Assembly: GCF_015704865.1 (NCBI RefSeq)
Contig: NZ_JADQTO010000010.1
Coordinates: forward strand, 1-64,000
Length of the DNA: 64,000 nt
Source: Actinoplanes aureus
GTDB lineage: Bacteria; Actinomycetota; Actinomycetes; Mycobacteriales; Micromonosporaceae
Direction: 5' to 3'
This document shows, piece after piece, positions 18,347 through 26,724 of the stretch. The notes below the pieces were generated by a model. That model was not told the DNA's origin. It saw only the letters and a program-made list of their open reading frames with translations, and searched no databases. How positions within the stretch are numbered: the first letter of the stretch is position 1; every line of letters begins with the position of its first letter. The translations under genes and the position numbers were made by a program.

Positions 18347-18931
18347 TTGCCGACGGATGACGAACTCGCCGCCGCGCTGATCGCGGCGCGGGCGGGTGAC
18401 GAGCTTGGATTCGCCGTACTGTGGCGTACGCTGCACCCCGCTGTGCTGCGCTATCTACGGGTGCTCGCCGGTGACGCCGCTGAGGACGCCGCGTCGGAGA
18501 CCTGGCTCCAGGCCGCCCGTGACCTGGACCGGTTCACCGGCGACCCGGCCGCCTTCCGCGCCTGGCTGTTCCGCATCGCCCGGCACCGCGGCATCGACGA
18601 ACTCCGGCGGGCCGGCCGGCGCCTCGAGGACCCGGCCGAGACGGTCGACGCGGGCCCGGCGGGCCGGGACGCCGCCACCGAGGTGATCGAGGGCTCGGAG
18701 ACCGCCTGGGCGCTGAGCCGGGTCGCGGCCCTTCCCGCCGATCAGGCGGAAGCCGTGATGCTACGGGTGGTGGCCGGTCTCGACGTCGCCGCCACCGCCC
18801 GGGTGCTGGGCAAACGCCGCGGTGCGGTACGGATCGCGACGATGCGCGGCCTGCGCCGGCTGGCCGCCGATCCGCAGGTCCGCGGCCGGGCGGCGGAATT
18901 CCTGCGTCACGAAGCCACTGAGGGGGTGTAA
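18347..18931 (+). CDS. ECF-type RNA polymerase sigma factor
   Basis: A 194-residue ECF sigma factor starting with TTG after GAGGGGGG. Region 2 is seen in the N-terminal half (VLRYLRVLAGDAAEDAASE, then AWLFRIARHRGIDELRR). Region 4 is seen in LPADQAEAVMLRVVAGLDV and VLGKRRGAVRIATMRGLRRL. It has no long C-terminal extension. It is divergent from the rhs gene with 137 bases between starts, and is followed by a membrane protein four bases after its stop, the normal arrangement for a sigma factor and its anti-sigma partner. Its target promoters are unknown; the rhs promoter is an obvious candidate to test. Confidence 0.88.
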   Translation: MPTDDELAAALIAARAGDELGFAVLWRTLHPAVLRYLRVLAGDAAEDAASETWLQAARDLDRFTGDPAAFRAWLFRIARHRGIDELRRAGRRLEDPAETVDAGPAGRDAATEVIEGSETAWALSRVAALPADQAEAVMLRVVAGLDVAATARVLGKRRGAVRIATMRGLRRLAADPQVRGRAAEFLRHEATEGV

Positions 18932-18935
18932 CCGG

Positions 18936-19664
18936 ATGCGACGCCTGCTCCGTGCGATCCGTGCACGGCGTGCCGAACGGCTCGGCCGCGACGAGACCGA
19001 GCGCCTGGTCGCGGGTGATCGGGCCGGGCCGGGCAATCCCGGCCTGGATCACCTGCTCGAGGCCGTACGGGCCCCGGCCACCGCGGCCGAACTCAACGGC
19101 GAGCAGGCGATGGTCGCCGCGCTCGCCGCGGAACGCCGCCAGGCCGCGTCGGTGCCCCGTGTCCCGGCGGTCCCGGCGTCAGGGCCCACACGGAGGCTCG
19201 CTGTGACCGTCGGGACAGCGCTGGTTCTCCTGGGCGCCAGCGGCACCGCGGTGGCGGCACGCACCGGAGATCTGCCCGCCGGGTTTCAGCAGAGCGCGCA
19301 CCGCCTGTTCTCCGGGCTCGGCGTTCCGGCGCCCGGCACCAGCCCGCCCGGCACCAGTCCCACGCGGCCCGGACCGGCGCCGGCCACAACCACACCCACC
19401 CCCACCCCCAGGCCATCGGCGCCGACGGCCACCCTGACGCCGTCGCGGGCCAGCTGGTGCACGGCGTGGAAAACGGCCGAGGCCGGCGGGCATCCGATGA
19501 ACGGCCGGGACCGGCGTGACCTGTACGCCGCCGCCGGTGGCGAGCAGAACGTCGCCCGTTACTGCGCCTCGGTGACCGTGTCGCCGTCCTCTCCCACCGC
19601 GAAGAAGACGGCCAAGCCCACCAAGTCGCCGAAGCCGAAGAGATCGAAGAAGCCGAAGGAGTGA
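18936..19664 (+). CDS. Single-pass membrane protein, possible anti-sigma partner
   Basis: A 242-residue protein with ATG start four bases after the sigma factor stop. Residues 1-85 are charged and cytoplasmic-like, a transmembrane helix lies at about 86-108 (LAVTVGTALVLLGASGTAVAA), then an extracellular Pro/Thr-rich linker, a short domain with two Cys (SWCTAWKTAE and ARYCAS) and a Lys/Pro/Ser-rich tail (about 219-242). There is no zinc-binding HxxxCxxC anti-sigma motif, so it is not a classical ZAS protein. Operon position and topology support a role in controlling the upstream sigma factor. That role is inferred; the family was not recognised. Confidence 0.65.
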   Translation: MRRLLRAIRARRAERLGRDETERLVAGDRAGPGNPGLDHLLEAVRAPATAAELNGEQAMVAALAAERRQAASVPRVPAVPASGPTRRLAVTVGTALVLLGASGTAVAARTGDLPAGFQQSAHRLFSGLGVPAPGTSPPGTSPTRPGPAPATTTPTPTPRPSAPTATLTPSRASWCTAWKTAEAGGHPMNGRDRRDLYAAAGGEQNVARYCASVTVSPSSPTAKKTAKPTKSPKPKRSKKPKE

Positions 19665-19667
19665 ACC

Positions 19668-20873
19668 TCAGGCCAGCCGCTTGAGCAGCGCACGGCCGAC
19701 GGCCGCCACCGTGGGCAGGTTGCCGCTCCGGACGAGCTCGCCCTGATCCGTTCCGGGCGCCGGGGTACGCAGGCACACCGCTTCCGCGCCGTCGGTGCCG
19801 ATGACGGCCACGGCGATCTCGGCCGGGGCCGGTTGCGCCGGCGCCGGATCGGTCACGGCGACGTACGCGCCCGGGGAGGTCACGGTGTCCAGGACCCGCC
19901 GGATCCGGGCCACGACCTCCGGGTCGTCGCACGACGCGACCACCACCGCGGCGTCGTCCGGGCCGACGGCGGCACACATGCGGGTCACCGCCTCCACCAC
20001 CGCGTCGACCGTGCCGGCACGAGGCGCCCCGCGAGCGGCCGCGATCTCGAACGGGGTCCCGGCGGGCTGGTGGAAACCGGGGCGCGACGGCCGTAGCGCC
20101 TCGAACCGCGCCGCCCCGCTGAGGTCCAGTGCCTCGATCGGCACCGGGCGCCCGAACAGCCAGCCCTGTCCCCAGGTGGCCCCCAGGGCCAGCGCCGTCC
20201 GCAGGTCGGCCTCCGTCTCGACGCCCTCGGCGATCACCACGGCTCCGGTACGCCGGGCGGCCGCCCGGACGATCCGGCAGGTCTCCAGCGTCGCGGGTGC
20301 GTGCGGGTTCCGCAGCAGGTGCATGTCGAGCTTGATCACCTCCGGCTCGATGATCGGCAGGAAGGCCAGCGACATGGGATCGGCGCCCACGTCGTCCAGG
20401 GCGATCCCGTTTCCGCACGCCTCGACCGTGCCGGCCACGCGCAGCAGCGCGCCGGGAACGGTGGGCAGACCACGCTCGGTGTACTCCAGAATCATCCGGA
20501 ACGGCAGTTCGCCGAGCACCAGCTCCAGGAGCCGCGGTGAGAACGGCTGATCGAGGACGGCCGGTTCCGCGTTGCAGAACAACAGCGGCGGCGGGGTCGC
20601 CGAGGACAGGGCGCACTCGACGGCACGTTCGGTGCAGAGCAGGTCCATCGCACCCAGCCGTCCCGCCCGGCGTGCGGCGTCGAACAGCTGATCCGGCCTC
20701 TCCAGCGCCGAGCCCACCGGCCCGCGCGCCAGCGACTCGACGGCGACGACCGAGCGGCTCGCCAGATCGACGATCGGCTGGTAGTGCGGCGTGACCAGCC
20801 GATCGCGCAGCACCAGGTCGATCGCGTCGTCGGCATCCAGCGACGCCGCGATCGACGCTTCAGCGGTCCTCAT
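19668..20873 (-). CDS. EAL-domain c-di-GMP phosphodiesterase with C-terminal extension
   Basis: About 401 residues from the ATG at 20873, chosen for the GAGAGG eight bases before it; an in-frame GTG at 20900 is the alternative. The EAL domain covers about residues 25-245 and keeps the catalytic and metal-binding elements: ESLAR (EAL), a following Asn, EYTE, DDVG in place of DDFG, IKLD, AEGVE and QGWLFGRP. It should therefore hydrolyse c-di-GMP. The remaining 150 residues are an unassigned alpha/beta region that may sense a signal, perhaps DICT-like. No GGDEF, membrane segment or PAS domain is present. It converges on the upstream membrane protein with three bases between stops. Confidence 0.8.
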   Translation of the reverse strand: MRTAEASIAASLDADDAIDLVLRDRLVTPHYQPIVDLASRSVVAVESLARGPVGSALERPDQLFDAARRAGRLGAMDLLCTERAVECALSSATPPPLLFCNAEPAVLDQPFSPRLLELVLGELPFRMILEYTERGLPTVPGALLRVAGTVEACGNGIALDDVGADPMSLAFLPIIEPEVIKLDMHLLRNPHAPATLETCRIVRAAARRTGAVVIAEGVETEADLRTALALGATWGQGWLFGRPVPIEALDLSGAARFEALRPSRPGFHQPAGTPFEIAAARGAPRAGTVDAVVEAVTRMCAAVGPDDAAVVVASCDDPEVVARIRRVLDTVTSPGAYVAVTDPAPAQPAPAEIAVAVIGTDGAEAVCLRTPAPGTDQGELVRSGNLPTVAAVGRALLKRLA

Positions 20874-20942
20874 GACGGATTCCTCTCGGCGGACTGACAC
20901 GTTCGCTATCGGCAGCCCGTCGGCGAGGTCAAGACAAAGCGG

Positions 20943-23699
20943 CTAGCCCGTGGGCGGCGGGCTCGTGTAGACCACCGGATCACCCTGCTTGATCCACACC
21001 TCGGGATGGTCGATCGGCAGGAAGGACCGGTCGCCGCCCGGCTCGCGGGTGGTCGGCACGGTGTCGCCGCTGGGCAGATGCATGATGAAGTTGACCGGCT
21101 TGGTGTCGTCGGCCAGCGCGATGTCGTACTCGGCCCAGCCGTCCTTGATCCGGGTCGGCGGCATCGGCCGGTCCCAGGCGATCGTGGCCAGCAGGGCGGG
21201 GTCGACCGCGTCACCCCACAGGTGCAGGCCCCATCCGTCGTAGTCGCCGGCCGGCCGCAGGTAGCGCAGGGTGGCGACCTCAAGGGGTGGCCCGGCATAC
21301 CGGACGGTCCGTACCGCGCTGGTCACCGTGGTGCCGTCCGGTTCCCGCAGCACCGCCCGGTAGCGGACCTGGGTGCCGGTGGCGAGGTTCAGCGCGGCCA
21401 GGTCGTCGAAGGCGGTGTACGCCGGCGACGAACTGTCGGTGCCGAGAGGCGTCCACGCCCCACCGTCCACGCTGCGCTCGAAGCGGACGACGTGGGTGGC
21501 GCGTTCCGGATCGGCCACGGCCCGCACCTCGACGCGGCCGCGGACGTTGCTGCCCTCGACCGGTGCCTCGATGGTCAGGTTCGGCGCCGGCACGCGGGCA
21601 CTGCGCGACTGGCTGGTGGCGGTGTGCCGGCCGTTGTCCAGGACCACGGCGCGGTACTGCACCGGGGTGCCGGCCCGTAGTGAGCTGACGTCGTGGAACA
21701 CCCGGTAGGGGGCGCTGTCGTCGGTGCCGATCGGCGTCCAGGAACCGCTGCCGGTCCGGGCGTAGAAGGTCACCTCGTAGAAGGAGGAGCCGGCGACGCT
21801 CGCCTCGACCCGCATGCGGCCGCGCGACTCGGCGGCGGGAGCGGGTGTGGCCAGTGTGACGGCCGGGGCGGCCTTCGACTTCGGGATCCGGCCGCCGGAG
21901 GCGTACACGATCGCCGACAGCGGCGGAACGGTCAGGCTGAGCGTACGGTCGGCTCCCGATCTCACGGTTGACGGCCCGCTGCCGTACACCCGCTCGAATG
22001 TGCCTCTCCCGACGTAGGTCGGGATGGCGGCGGTAGCCGCCTGCTCGCTGTTGTTCAGCGCGACCACGTATTCGCGCTGCTGGCCGCGGTCGATGCGGGA
22101 GAAGGCGTAGACGCCGGCGGCGTCACTCGCGTACCGGTGCTGGTGTGCCCCGTCGCGCAGCGCGGGGTGTCTCTTGGTGAGCGCCGCGAGATCGCTGATG
22201 GTCCGGTAGAGCGGATGCGTGGGTACGAAGTTGGCCTGCGCGTGGGTGGCGCCGGTGCCGAGCAGGTCGTCGTCGAGATACTCCGGTACCCGGCTCGCGA
22301 ACATCGTCTGCCGGGCGTCCTGGTCGCCGCCCGGCCCGGTGAAGCCCTGCTCGTCGCCGTAGTAGACGACCGGGTTGCCTCGGGAGAAGTACATCAGCTC
22401 GTGGGCGAGCCGGTCCCGGGCGACCCACTCGGTGTCGCCGGCGCCGGGGTTGTCGGTCACCACGAAGTTGCCGATCCGGCCCATGTCGTGGTTACCGAGG
22501 AAGGTGGGCAGCTGGTACACGTTCGAGTCGGCGTCGGTGTACCAGTCGTCGGCGGCGAAGAACTGCCCGAGTTCGCTGGTGGGACGGCTGCGGGAGGCGA
22601 AGTTACGGGCCGCGTCCTGGAACGGGAAGTCGATGACCGCCTGCATCCGGTTCCGGGTGGTGTACTGCGAGGTGAAGCTGCGGCTGGTGTCGAAGACCTC
22701 GCCGAACATGAAGAACTCGCGCTTGCCCTGCTGCCGCGCGAAATCCAGCACCTCGGGGCCGAACCGCTGCCAGAACGCGTCGTCGACGTGCTTCATCGTG
22801 TCGATCCGGAATCCGTCGACGCCGAAGTCGGCGATCCACGTCTTGTAGATGTCGATCATGCCGCGGACCACCCGAGGATGCTCGGTGAACAGGTCGTCGA
22901 GGCCGAAGAAGTCGCCGTAGTACGAGTTCTCGCCGACGAACGTGGTGTCACCGCGGTTGTGGTAGAGCGTCACGTCGTTGAGCCAGGCCGGCACCTTGAG
23001 GTCACGCTCGGCGGCGTCCAGCACTGGCGTGTACGGGAAGGAGATTTCCGCACTTAAGTCAGGAAATGTCGGTTTCCCGGCGAAGTCCCGATCGTCGAAC
23101 GGCGCGCCGGCCGCAGTTCGGTAGGGCGAGACGTCTTTGCTCACATAGGGCATGCGAGCGCCTTGGCCGTACCCGATCACGTCGGCGGTGTGGTTCGTGA
23201 TGATGTCGAAGTAGACCTTCATGCCGCGCGCATGGGCCGCGTCGACAAGCGCACGCAGCTCCTCGTTGCTGCCCAGGTGCGGGTCGATCCGGGTGAAGTC
23301 GGTGATCCAGTAGCCGTGGTAGCCGGCCGACGGGCCGTCCTCGGGCTGCACCGGCTTGTTCTTGAAGCTGGGTGTCAGCCAGATCGAGGTGGTGCCGAGT
23401 CCCTGGATGTAGTCGATGCGCTGCAGCAGACCTTTCAGGTCGCCGCCGTTGTAGAAGCCCTTGCGGGTGGGATCGAACCCGGAGACGAGCGGGTCGTCCG
23501 GCAGCCCGCCGGTGTCGTTCGCGGTGTCGCCGTTCTCGAACCGGTCGGCCATGACGAAATAGAAGTTCTCGTCGGTGACCGGCGCCCGCAACGAGTGGCG
23601 GCCCGGCAGCCCGCCGGTGGCCGCCTCGGCGGGTGTGACGGTGAGCGTCCCGGCGAGGAGCGTGGACAGGACGACGGCGATTGAGCGACGTATCGACAT
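20943..23699 (-). CDS. Secreted GH13 alpha-amylase with C-terminal PUD/CBM41-like domain
   Basis: A 918-residue secreted glucan hydrolase. The first 27 residues are a signal peptide. The GH13 barrel starts with FYFVMADRFENGD and carries the nucleophile Asp300 (GFRIDTMKH), acid/base Glu334 (FGEVFD) and Asp405 (GNHDMGR). A beta-sandwich domain C follows to about residue 600. Two Ig-like modules with a repeated pattern (PIGTDDSAPYRVFHDVSS and PLGTDSSSPAYTAFDDLA) lie at about 625-805. A pullulanase-associated (PUD, CBM41-like) domain ends the protein (LRYLRPAGDYDGWGLHLWG). It should degrade starch or alpha-glucans outside the cell. A 12-base palindrome CGATCGCGATCG at 23742-23753 lies upstream of the start. 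Confidence 0.9.
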   Translation of the reverse strand: MSIRRSIAVVLSTLLAGTLTVTPAEAATGGLPGRHSLRAPVTDENFYFVMADRFENGDTANDTGGLPDDPLVSGFDPTRKGFYNGGDLKGLLQRIDYIQGLGTTSIWLTPSFKNKPVQPEDGPSAGYHGYWITDFTRIDPHLGSNEELRALVDAAHARGMKVYFDIITNHTADVIGYGQGARMPYVSKDVSPYRTAAGAPFDDRDFAGKPTFPDLSAEISFPYTPVLDAAERDLKVPAWLNDVTLYHNRGDTTFVGENSYYGDFFGLDDLFTEHPRVVRGMIDIYKTWIADFGVDGFRIDTMKHVDDAFWQRFGPEVLDFARQQGKREFFMFGEVFDTSRSFTSQYTTRNRMQAVIDFPFQDAARNFASRSRPTSELGQFFAADDWYTDADSNVYQLPTFLGNHDMGRIGNFVVTDNPGAGDTEWVARDRLAHELMYFSRGNPVVYYGDEQGFTGPGGDQDARQTMFASRVPEYLDDDLLGTGATHAQANFVPTHPLYRTISDLAALTKRHPALRDGAHQHRYASDAAGVYAFSRIDRGQQREYVVALNNSEQAATAAIPTYVGRGTFERVYGSGPSTVRSGADRTLSLTVPPLSAIVYASGGRIPKSKAAPAVTLATPAPAAESRGRMRVEASVAGSSFYEVTFYARTGSGSWTPIGTDDSAPYRVFHDVSSLRAGTPVQYRAVVLDNGRHTATSQSRSARVPAPNLTIEAPVEGSNVRGRVEVRAVADPERATHVVRFERSVDGGAWTPLGTDSSSPAYTAFDDLAALNLATGTQVRYRAVLREPDGTTVTSAVRTVRYAGPPLEVATLRYLRPAGDYDGWGLHLWGDAVDPALLATIAWDRPMPPTRIKDGWAEYDIALADDTKPVNFIMHLPSGDTVPTTREPGGDRSFLPIDHPEVWIKQGDPVVYTSPPPTG

Positions 23700-23741
23700 G
23701 CGTTCCCCCTAAGCCCGACCGCTGTGATGGTAGGCACGCAT

Positions 23742-23753
23742 CGATCGCGATCG
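23742..23753. promoter_or_regulatory. Palindrome upstream of the amylase gene
   Basis: CGATCGCGATCG is a perfect 12-base palindrome 43 bases before the amylase start. It could be an operator for a carbohydrate regulator. CG-rich palindromes of this length also arise by chance in such DNA, so this is a weak call. Confidence 0.3.
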
Positions 23754-23799
23754 GTAGGGCCGCCGCTCACCCCCAGCCGGAAAGCCTGGGGAAACGCCG

Positions 23800-23833
23800 A
23801 ACGGCGGCCCGCTGAACCAGTCGGGCCGCCGTT
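23800..23833 (-). terminator. Terminator hairpin of the cold-shock gene
   Basis: A perfect 12-bp stem (AACGGCGGCCCG with its complement) and 10-base loop lie 13 bases beyond the stop of the minus-strand cold-shock gene. Confidence 0.8.
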
Positions 23834-23846
23834 CGCAAAGTGTGGA

Positions 23847-24050
23847 TCAGAGCGGGCGGATGTTCTCCGCCTGCGGGCCCTTCTGGCCCTGGGTGATGTC
23901 GAACTCCACCCGCTGGTTCTCGTCGAGGCTGCGGAAGCCGCTCGACGCGATCGCTGAGAAGTGGGCGAAGACGTCAGCGCCGCCGTCGTCCTGGCTGATG
24001 AAGCCGAAACCCTTGTCAGCGTTGAACCACTTCACGGTACCTGTAGCCAT
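23847..24050 (-). CDS. Cold-shock protein (CspA family)
   Basis: A 67-residue single cold-shock domain, full length for the family. It starts MATGTVKWFNADKGFGFI and carries both RNA-binding motifs (KGFGFI as RNP1, DVFAHF as RNP2). It binds single-stranded RNA and DNA as a chaperone in the cytoplasm. The ATG follows AGGAG at good spacing. The gene has its own terminator and a leader with two hairpins (24074-24095 and 24144-24179), which suggests post-transcriptional control. Whether it is cold-induced or constitutive cannot be read from the sequence. Confidence 0.95.
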   Translation of the reverse strand: MATGTVKWFNADKGFGFISQDDGGADVFAHFSAIASSGFRSLDENQRVEFDITQGQKGPQAENIRPL

Positions 24051-24073
24051 GTCTGCTCCTTAGCAGGCTGTGC

Positions 24074-24095
24074 AAGTCCGCACTGTGCGGACCTT
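24074..24095 (-). promoter_or_regulatory. Small hairpin in the csp leader near the ribosome site
   Basis: GTCCGCA and TGCGGAC pair around a three-base loop, with flanking A/T pairs extending the stem. It sits about 25 bases before the csp start codon and so could influence access to the AGGAG ribosome site or mRNA stability. Confidence 0.45.
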
Positions 24096-24143
24096 ACGCC
24101 GCCGCGTTGATCGCCCGCGCCGAACCGACACGACAAACGAAAA

Positions 24144-24179
24144 AGCGCCTGGAAAGGTTGAGATAACCCCTCAGGCGCT
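24144..24179 (-). terminator. Terminator-like hairpin in the csp leader (possible attenuator)
   Basis: Read on the minus strand, AGCGCCTG pairs with CAGGCGCT, an inner GGTT/AACC pair can stack, and the stem is followed directly by TTTTTCGTTT. This is the shape of an intrinsic terminator. It lies about 95 bases before the csp start, in the same direction. There is no credible minus-strand gene just upstream for it to terminate, so it may act as a conditional attenuator for csp. Confidence 0.55.
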
Positions 24180-24483
24180 GGAAACGTCTACGGAAATCAA
24201 AACTGCAACGGAGCAAACCTATCACAGATTTCGCCGCTCAACGCCCAAACCCAGATACGCGATCCACGTCACACCTCGACGAGCGCTTGGCCACCGTCCC
24301 GAGTCTGCGGCCGCACCACTGGGTGAAGTGCGGGTAGAGTACGAGTGGATCAGTTCGTCGACGCCCACCGGGCGTGCTGCAGGACAACCTCCACCGTTGA
24401 GCGCCGGGCGATCTGATTTTCCGCCGCGTTCGTGTACGGCTGGCATCACCGAGCAACACCGACATCCGAGGAGAACGACCTCT

Positions 24484-24786
24484 GTGTTAGCCCCGCCCAC
24501 GGTCACCGCATCAACGTCGCGCGAGCCCGCCAAGACCCTTCGTGAGAGAGGGGCGGACAGTTTCCAGGCCGCGCTCGCGGCGGTCCTGACCGCCGGGCTC
24601 GAGAACGCTCTCGAAGCAGGCGATCACCCGAAGGCGGTCAACTTCATCAACCGCGGCTTCGCGGAAGGAACGCCGCAGCTGGGCTGCGAACTCCTCTGCC
24701 GGGCCATCGCGGTCGTCGGAACCGCCCGGACCTGGACGGTGCAGCTCGCGCCGCCGACCCAGGTGCGGCAACGACCCGCTCCGTAA
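24484..24786 (+). CDS. Small hypothetical protein (100 residues)
   Basis: A GTG start preceded by GAGGAG ten bases upstream supports translation from 24484. The protein is mostly helical (ADSFQAALAAVLTAGLEN then AVNFINRGFAE), has one Cys pair within CELLC, and ends in a Pro/Arg-rich tail. There is no signal peptide or membrane helix. No family recognised. It is divergent from csp and convergent with the small gene at 24799-24987. Confidence 0.55.
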   Translation: MLAPPTVTASTSREPAKTLRERGADSFQAALAAVLTAGLENALEAGDHPKAVNFINRGFAEGTPQLGCELLCRAIAVVGTARTWTVQLAPPTQVRQRPAP

Positions 24787-24798
24787 GCGGCGCCGGGG

Positions 24799-24987
24799 TC
24801 ATGCCGGAGCGGGCCGCTGGGCGGCCGACGCGTGCAGGTTGCCCAGGCTGATCGTGGTGTCCAGGAACCTCCACAACGTGTCGTCGACGGCGCCACCCGC
24901 TTCGACATCGCGGCGGAGGTCGGCGTAAAGCTCCTCGGCTTCGGCAGCGAGTTCCTCAGCGCGCACGGCGTGCTCGTCAGGCGTCAT
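24799..24987 (-). CDS. Small acidic hypothetical protein (62 residues)
   Basis: An ATG-initiated frame rich in Ala, Glu and Asp that should form one long amphipathic helix (RAEELAAEAEELYADLRRD) followed by a second (DDTLWRFLDTTISLGN). The amino-acid pattern looks like genuine small cytoplasmic protein. It converges on the small gene ending at 24786. Function unknown. Confidence 0.5.
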   Translation of the reverse strand: MTPDEHAVRAEELAAEAEELYADLRRDVEAGGAVDDTLWRFLDTTISLGNLHASAAQRPAPA

Positions 24988-25167
24988 ATCACCATGGTTC
25001 CATCACGGCCGGATCGGCGCTGCCCGACCGCGTCCCACCATCGCTGCGTCCAGCAATCTTCCGGGAACTACCCAACCATCTGTCAGAGCATTTCCAGAGT
25101 GGATTCAGCGCGCGTCCATAATCTCGTCCACATCACCCATGGAATCCTCTTCCTCGGCGAGGTGGAA

Positions 25168-25827
25168 ATGTCCTCCACGACTGCGCGGGCCAGCAGAGGC
25201 CGAGGCGACTCCCGTGCCGACTTGATGGTTCGCGTACAGACCTGGACGTCGATCACGGCCGTGTTGATAAGCGTTCCGGGGCTCTGGCTCGCGCTTCTCG
25301 CGCTCCGGGATCAACGTGACGCCACCCGTCGCGCCGCGATCTCCACGCATCAGGAGACCCAGCGCTTCGAGCAACGTTTCGCCTCACGGCTGGCGTGGCG
25401 GGACGCACCATGGTCACCCGATGCCGGGCTGCTGACCATTCAGAACCGGTCCATGTCGACCCTGACCTCGCTGATCGTCATCAACCACGGCCGGGCCATC
25501 GCCCTGTTGCCCGGTGACATGCCGCCATGTTCGTCCCTGGACATCGACGTGGTCGGCGCATTCGGCCTGAATCCCTTCGGCGAGCCGGCCTGGACCACGG
25601 AGGCGATCATCTTTCACGACCCGGTAGGGGCGTGGATCATGGACCGGTCCGGGCTTCGGAAGCTTTCCGAGGACGCACTCATATCGTTGGTCACCGTCGC
25701 CGACTCGATGCGGACCACCGAGATCAGTGTGGTCGTTCTGAGTAGTGCCGGTCAGGTGCTCCGCGTCGGCATGCTGCAAAGCAGGTTCCTGCACAGGAAT
25801 ACGGTCGGGGATTGCAGCGAGGGCTGA
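25168..25827 (+). CDS. Membrane-anchored hypothetical protein
   Basis: A 219-residue protein from ATG 25168, preceded by GAGGTGG. After a short basic N-terminus it has one membrane helix (about 29-50, SITAVLISVPGLWLALLAL), a charged helical linker, then a beta-rich domain of about 150 residues (LAWRDAPWSPDAGLLTIQNR onward). This layout resembles small membrane-anchored proteins of unknown function with an exposed beta domain on the cytoplasmic side. No named family. It converges on the cyclase gene with 12 bases between stops. Confidence 0.6.
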   Translation: MSSTTARASRGRGDSRADLMVRVQTWTSITAVLISVPGLWLALLALRDQRDATRRAAISTHQETQRFEQRFASRLAWRDAPWSPDAGLLTIQNRSMSTLTSLIVINHGRAIALLPGDMPPCSSLDIDVVGAFGLNPFGEPAWTTEAIIFHDPVGAWIMDRSGLRKLSEDALISLVTVADSMRTTEISVVVLSSAGQVLRVGMLQSRFLHRNTVGDCSEG

Positions 25828-25839
25828 TCAACCCCCGGG

Positions 25840-26652
25840 TCACCAGGTGGCCAGAACGCGTGCCTGGCCGCCGGAGCCGCCCTCGTACGGGATGAGGCCC
25901 ACGAAGATGGTGGCGCCCTGCCTCGGGATGCGATCGAGGTTGGCGAGGTTCTCCAGGCCGTAGCGGTCGGCGCCGGTGAGGATCAGGTGGGTCTCGAATG
26001 TGGCCGAGTTGCCCGGGTCGATGCTGAGCGTGTCGACGCCCAGGCTGCCGATCTCACGATGGCGCAGCAGCCACTCGCAGGCGTCCGGGCTGAAGCCGGG
26101 GAAGTGCAGCGTGCCGGCGGCGTCGGTGCCCCGGTACGCGTCCGGGTCGCCGACCTTGGCGCCCCAGCCGGAGTACATCAGCACGGCCGCGCCCTTCGGG
26201 ATGCGGCCGTACCGGCGCTCGAACCCGCGGAGATCGTTCACGGTGACGACCGTGTCGGCGTCCCGGCGTGCCCGGTCGGCGATGTCGATGACCACGGCCG
26301 GGACGATCAGCTCGCTGGGGCGCAGCTCGGTCGACACCCGGCCGCCCCGGGTGAAGTGGGCGGGCGCGTCGACATGGGTGCCGATGTGCTCGATGACCCG
26401 CCACTCCTGCATGTAGTACCCGTCGTCCTCGATCGTGGTGACGGTGCGGCGGCTCGCTTCCTCACCGGGCGCGAACGCCGGGAACGCCGGCCCCAGCGGA
26501 TAGGTGAGGTCGCGCAGGCCATGCCGCTGCCCGGCCTGGGCCGGTGCGGGCAGGGCGGCGGAGGCGGCGAGGGCGGCACCTCCGACGAGTGCCGCTCGGC
26601 GGGTCAGGCTGGCATTGCTCGGGGTGGCATGGGCGCCCGGCTCGATGCACAT
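25840..26652 (-). CDS. Exported cyclase-family (kynurenine formamidase-like) metal hydrolase
   Basis: A 270-residue member of the bacterial cyclase/KynB-like family. The metal-binding signature is visible as IGTHVDAPAHF, with later His, Asp and Glu residues in the same order as the family. The N-terminus TRRAALVGGAALAASAALPA resembles a Tat signal (twin Arg, hydrophobic stretch, Ala-rich cleavage site), so it is probably exported. Family members open amide or lactam-like rings or cleave formyl groups. The exact substrate cannot be told. The ATG start follows GAGGGAG. No tryptophan-degradation genes adjoin it, so a role in kynurenine metabolism is not supported by context. Confidence 0.75.
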   Translation of the reverse strand: MCIEPGAHATPSNASLTRRAALVGGAALAASAALPAPAQAGQRHGLRDLTYPLGPAFPAFAPGEEASRRTVTTIEDDGYYMQEWRVIEHIGTHVDAPAHFTRGGRVSTELRPSELIVPAVVIDIADRARRDADTVVTVNDLRGFERRYGRIPKGAAVLMYSGWGAKVGDPDAYRGTDAAGTLHFPGFSPDACEWLLRHREIGSLGVDTLSIDPGNSATFETHLILTGADRYGLENLANLDRIPRQGATIFVGLIPYEGGSGGQARVLATW

Positions 26653-26724
26653 GGGTCTGCTCCCTCAGCTCGGCTTGGGGTACGCCACCATGGTGCACTT
26701 CGGACAGTCTCCAGCACAGCCTTA

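Larger units (their letters stand above)
24051..24483. other. Long leader/intergenic region between csp and a divergent small gene
   Basis: These 433 bases separate the minus-strand csp start from the plus-strand gene at 24484. The first 130 bases hold the csp leader hairpins. The segment 24181-24240 is AT-richer than the surroundings and contains, on the minus strand, TGTGATAGGTT, which could include a -10 element. I see no convincing coding region in 24240-24483. Confidence 0.5.

Noticed and set aside
23771..23791. A 6-bp hairpin CCCCAG/CTGGGG after the csp terminator
   Set aside because: Too short and common in GC-rich DNA to be called separately from the strong stem at 23800-23833.
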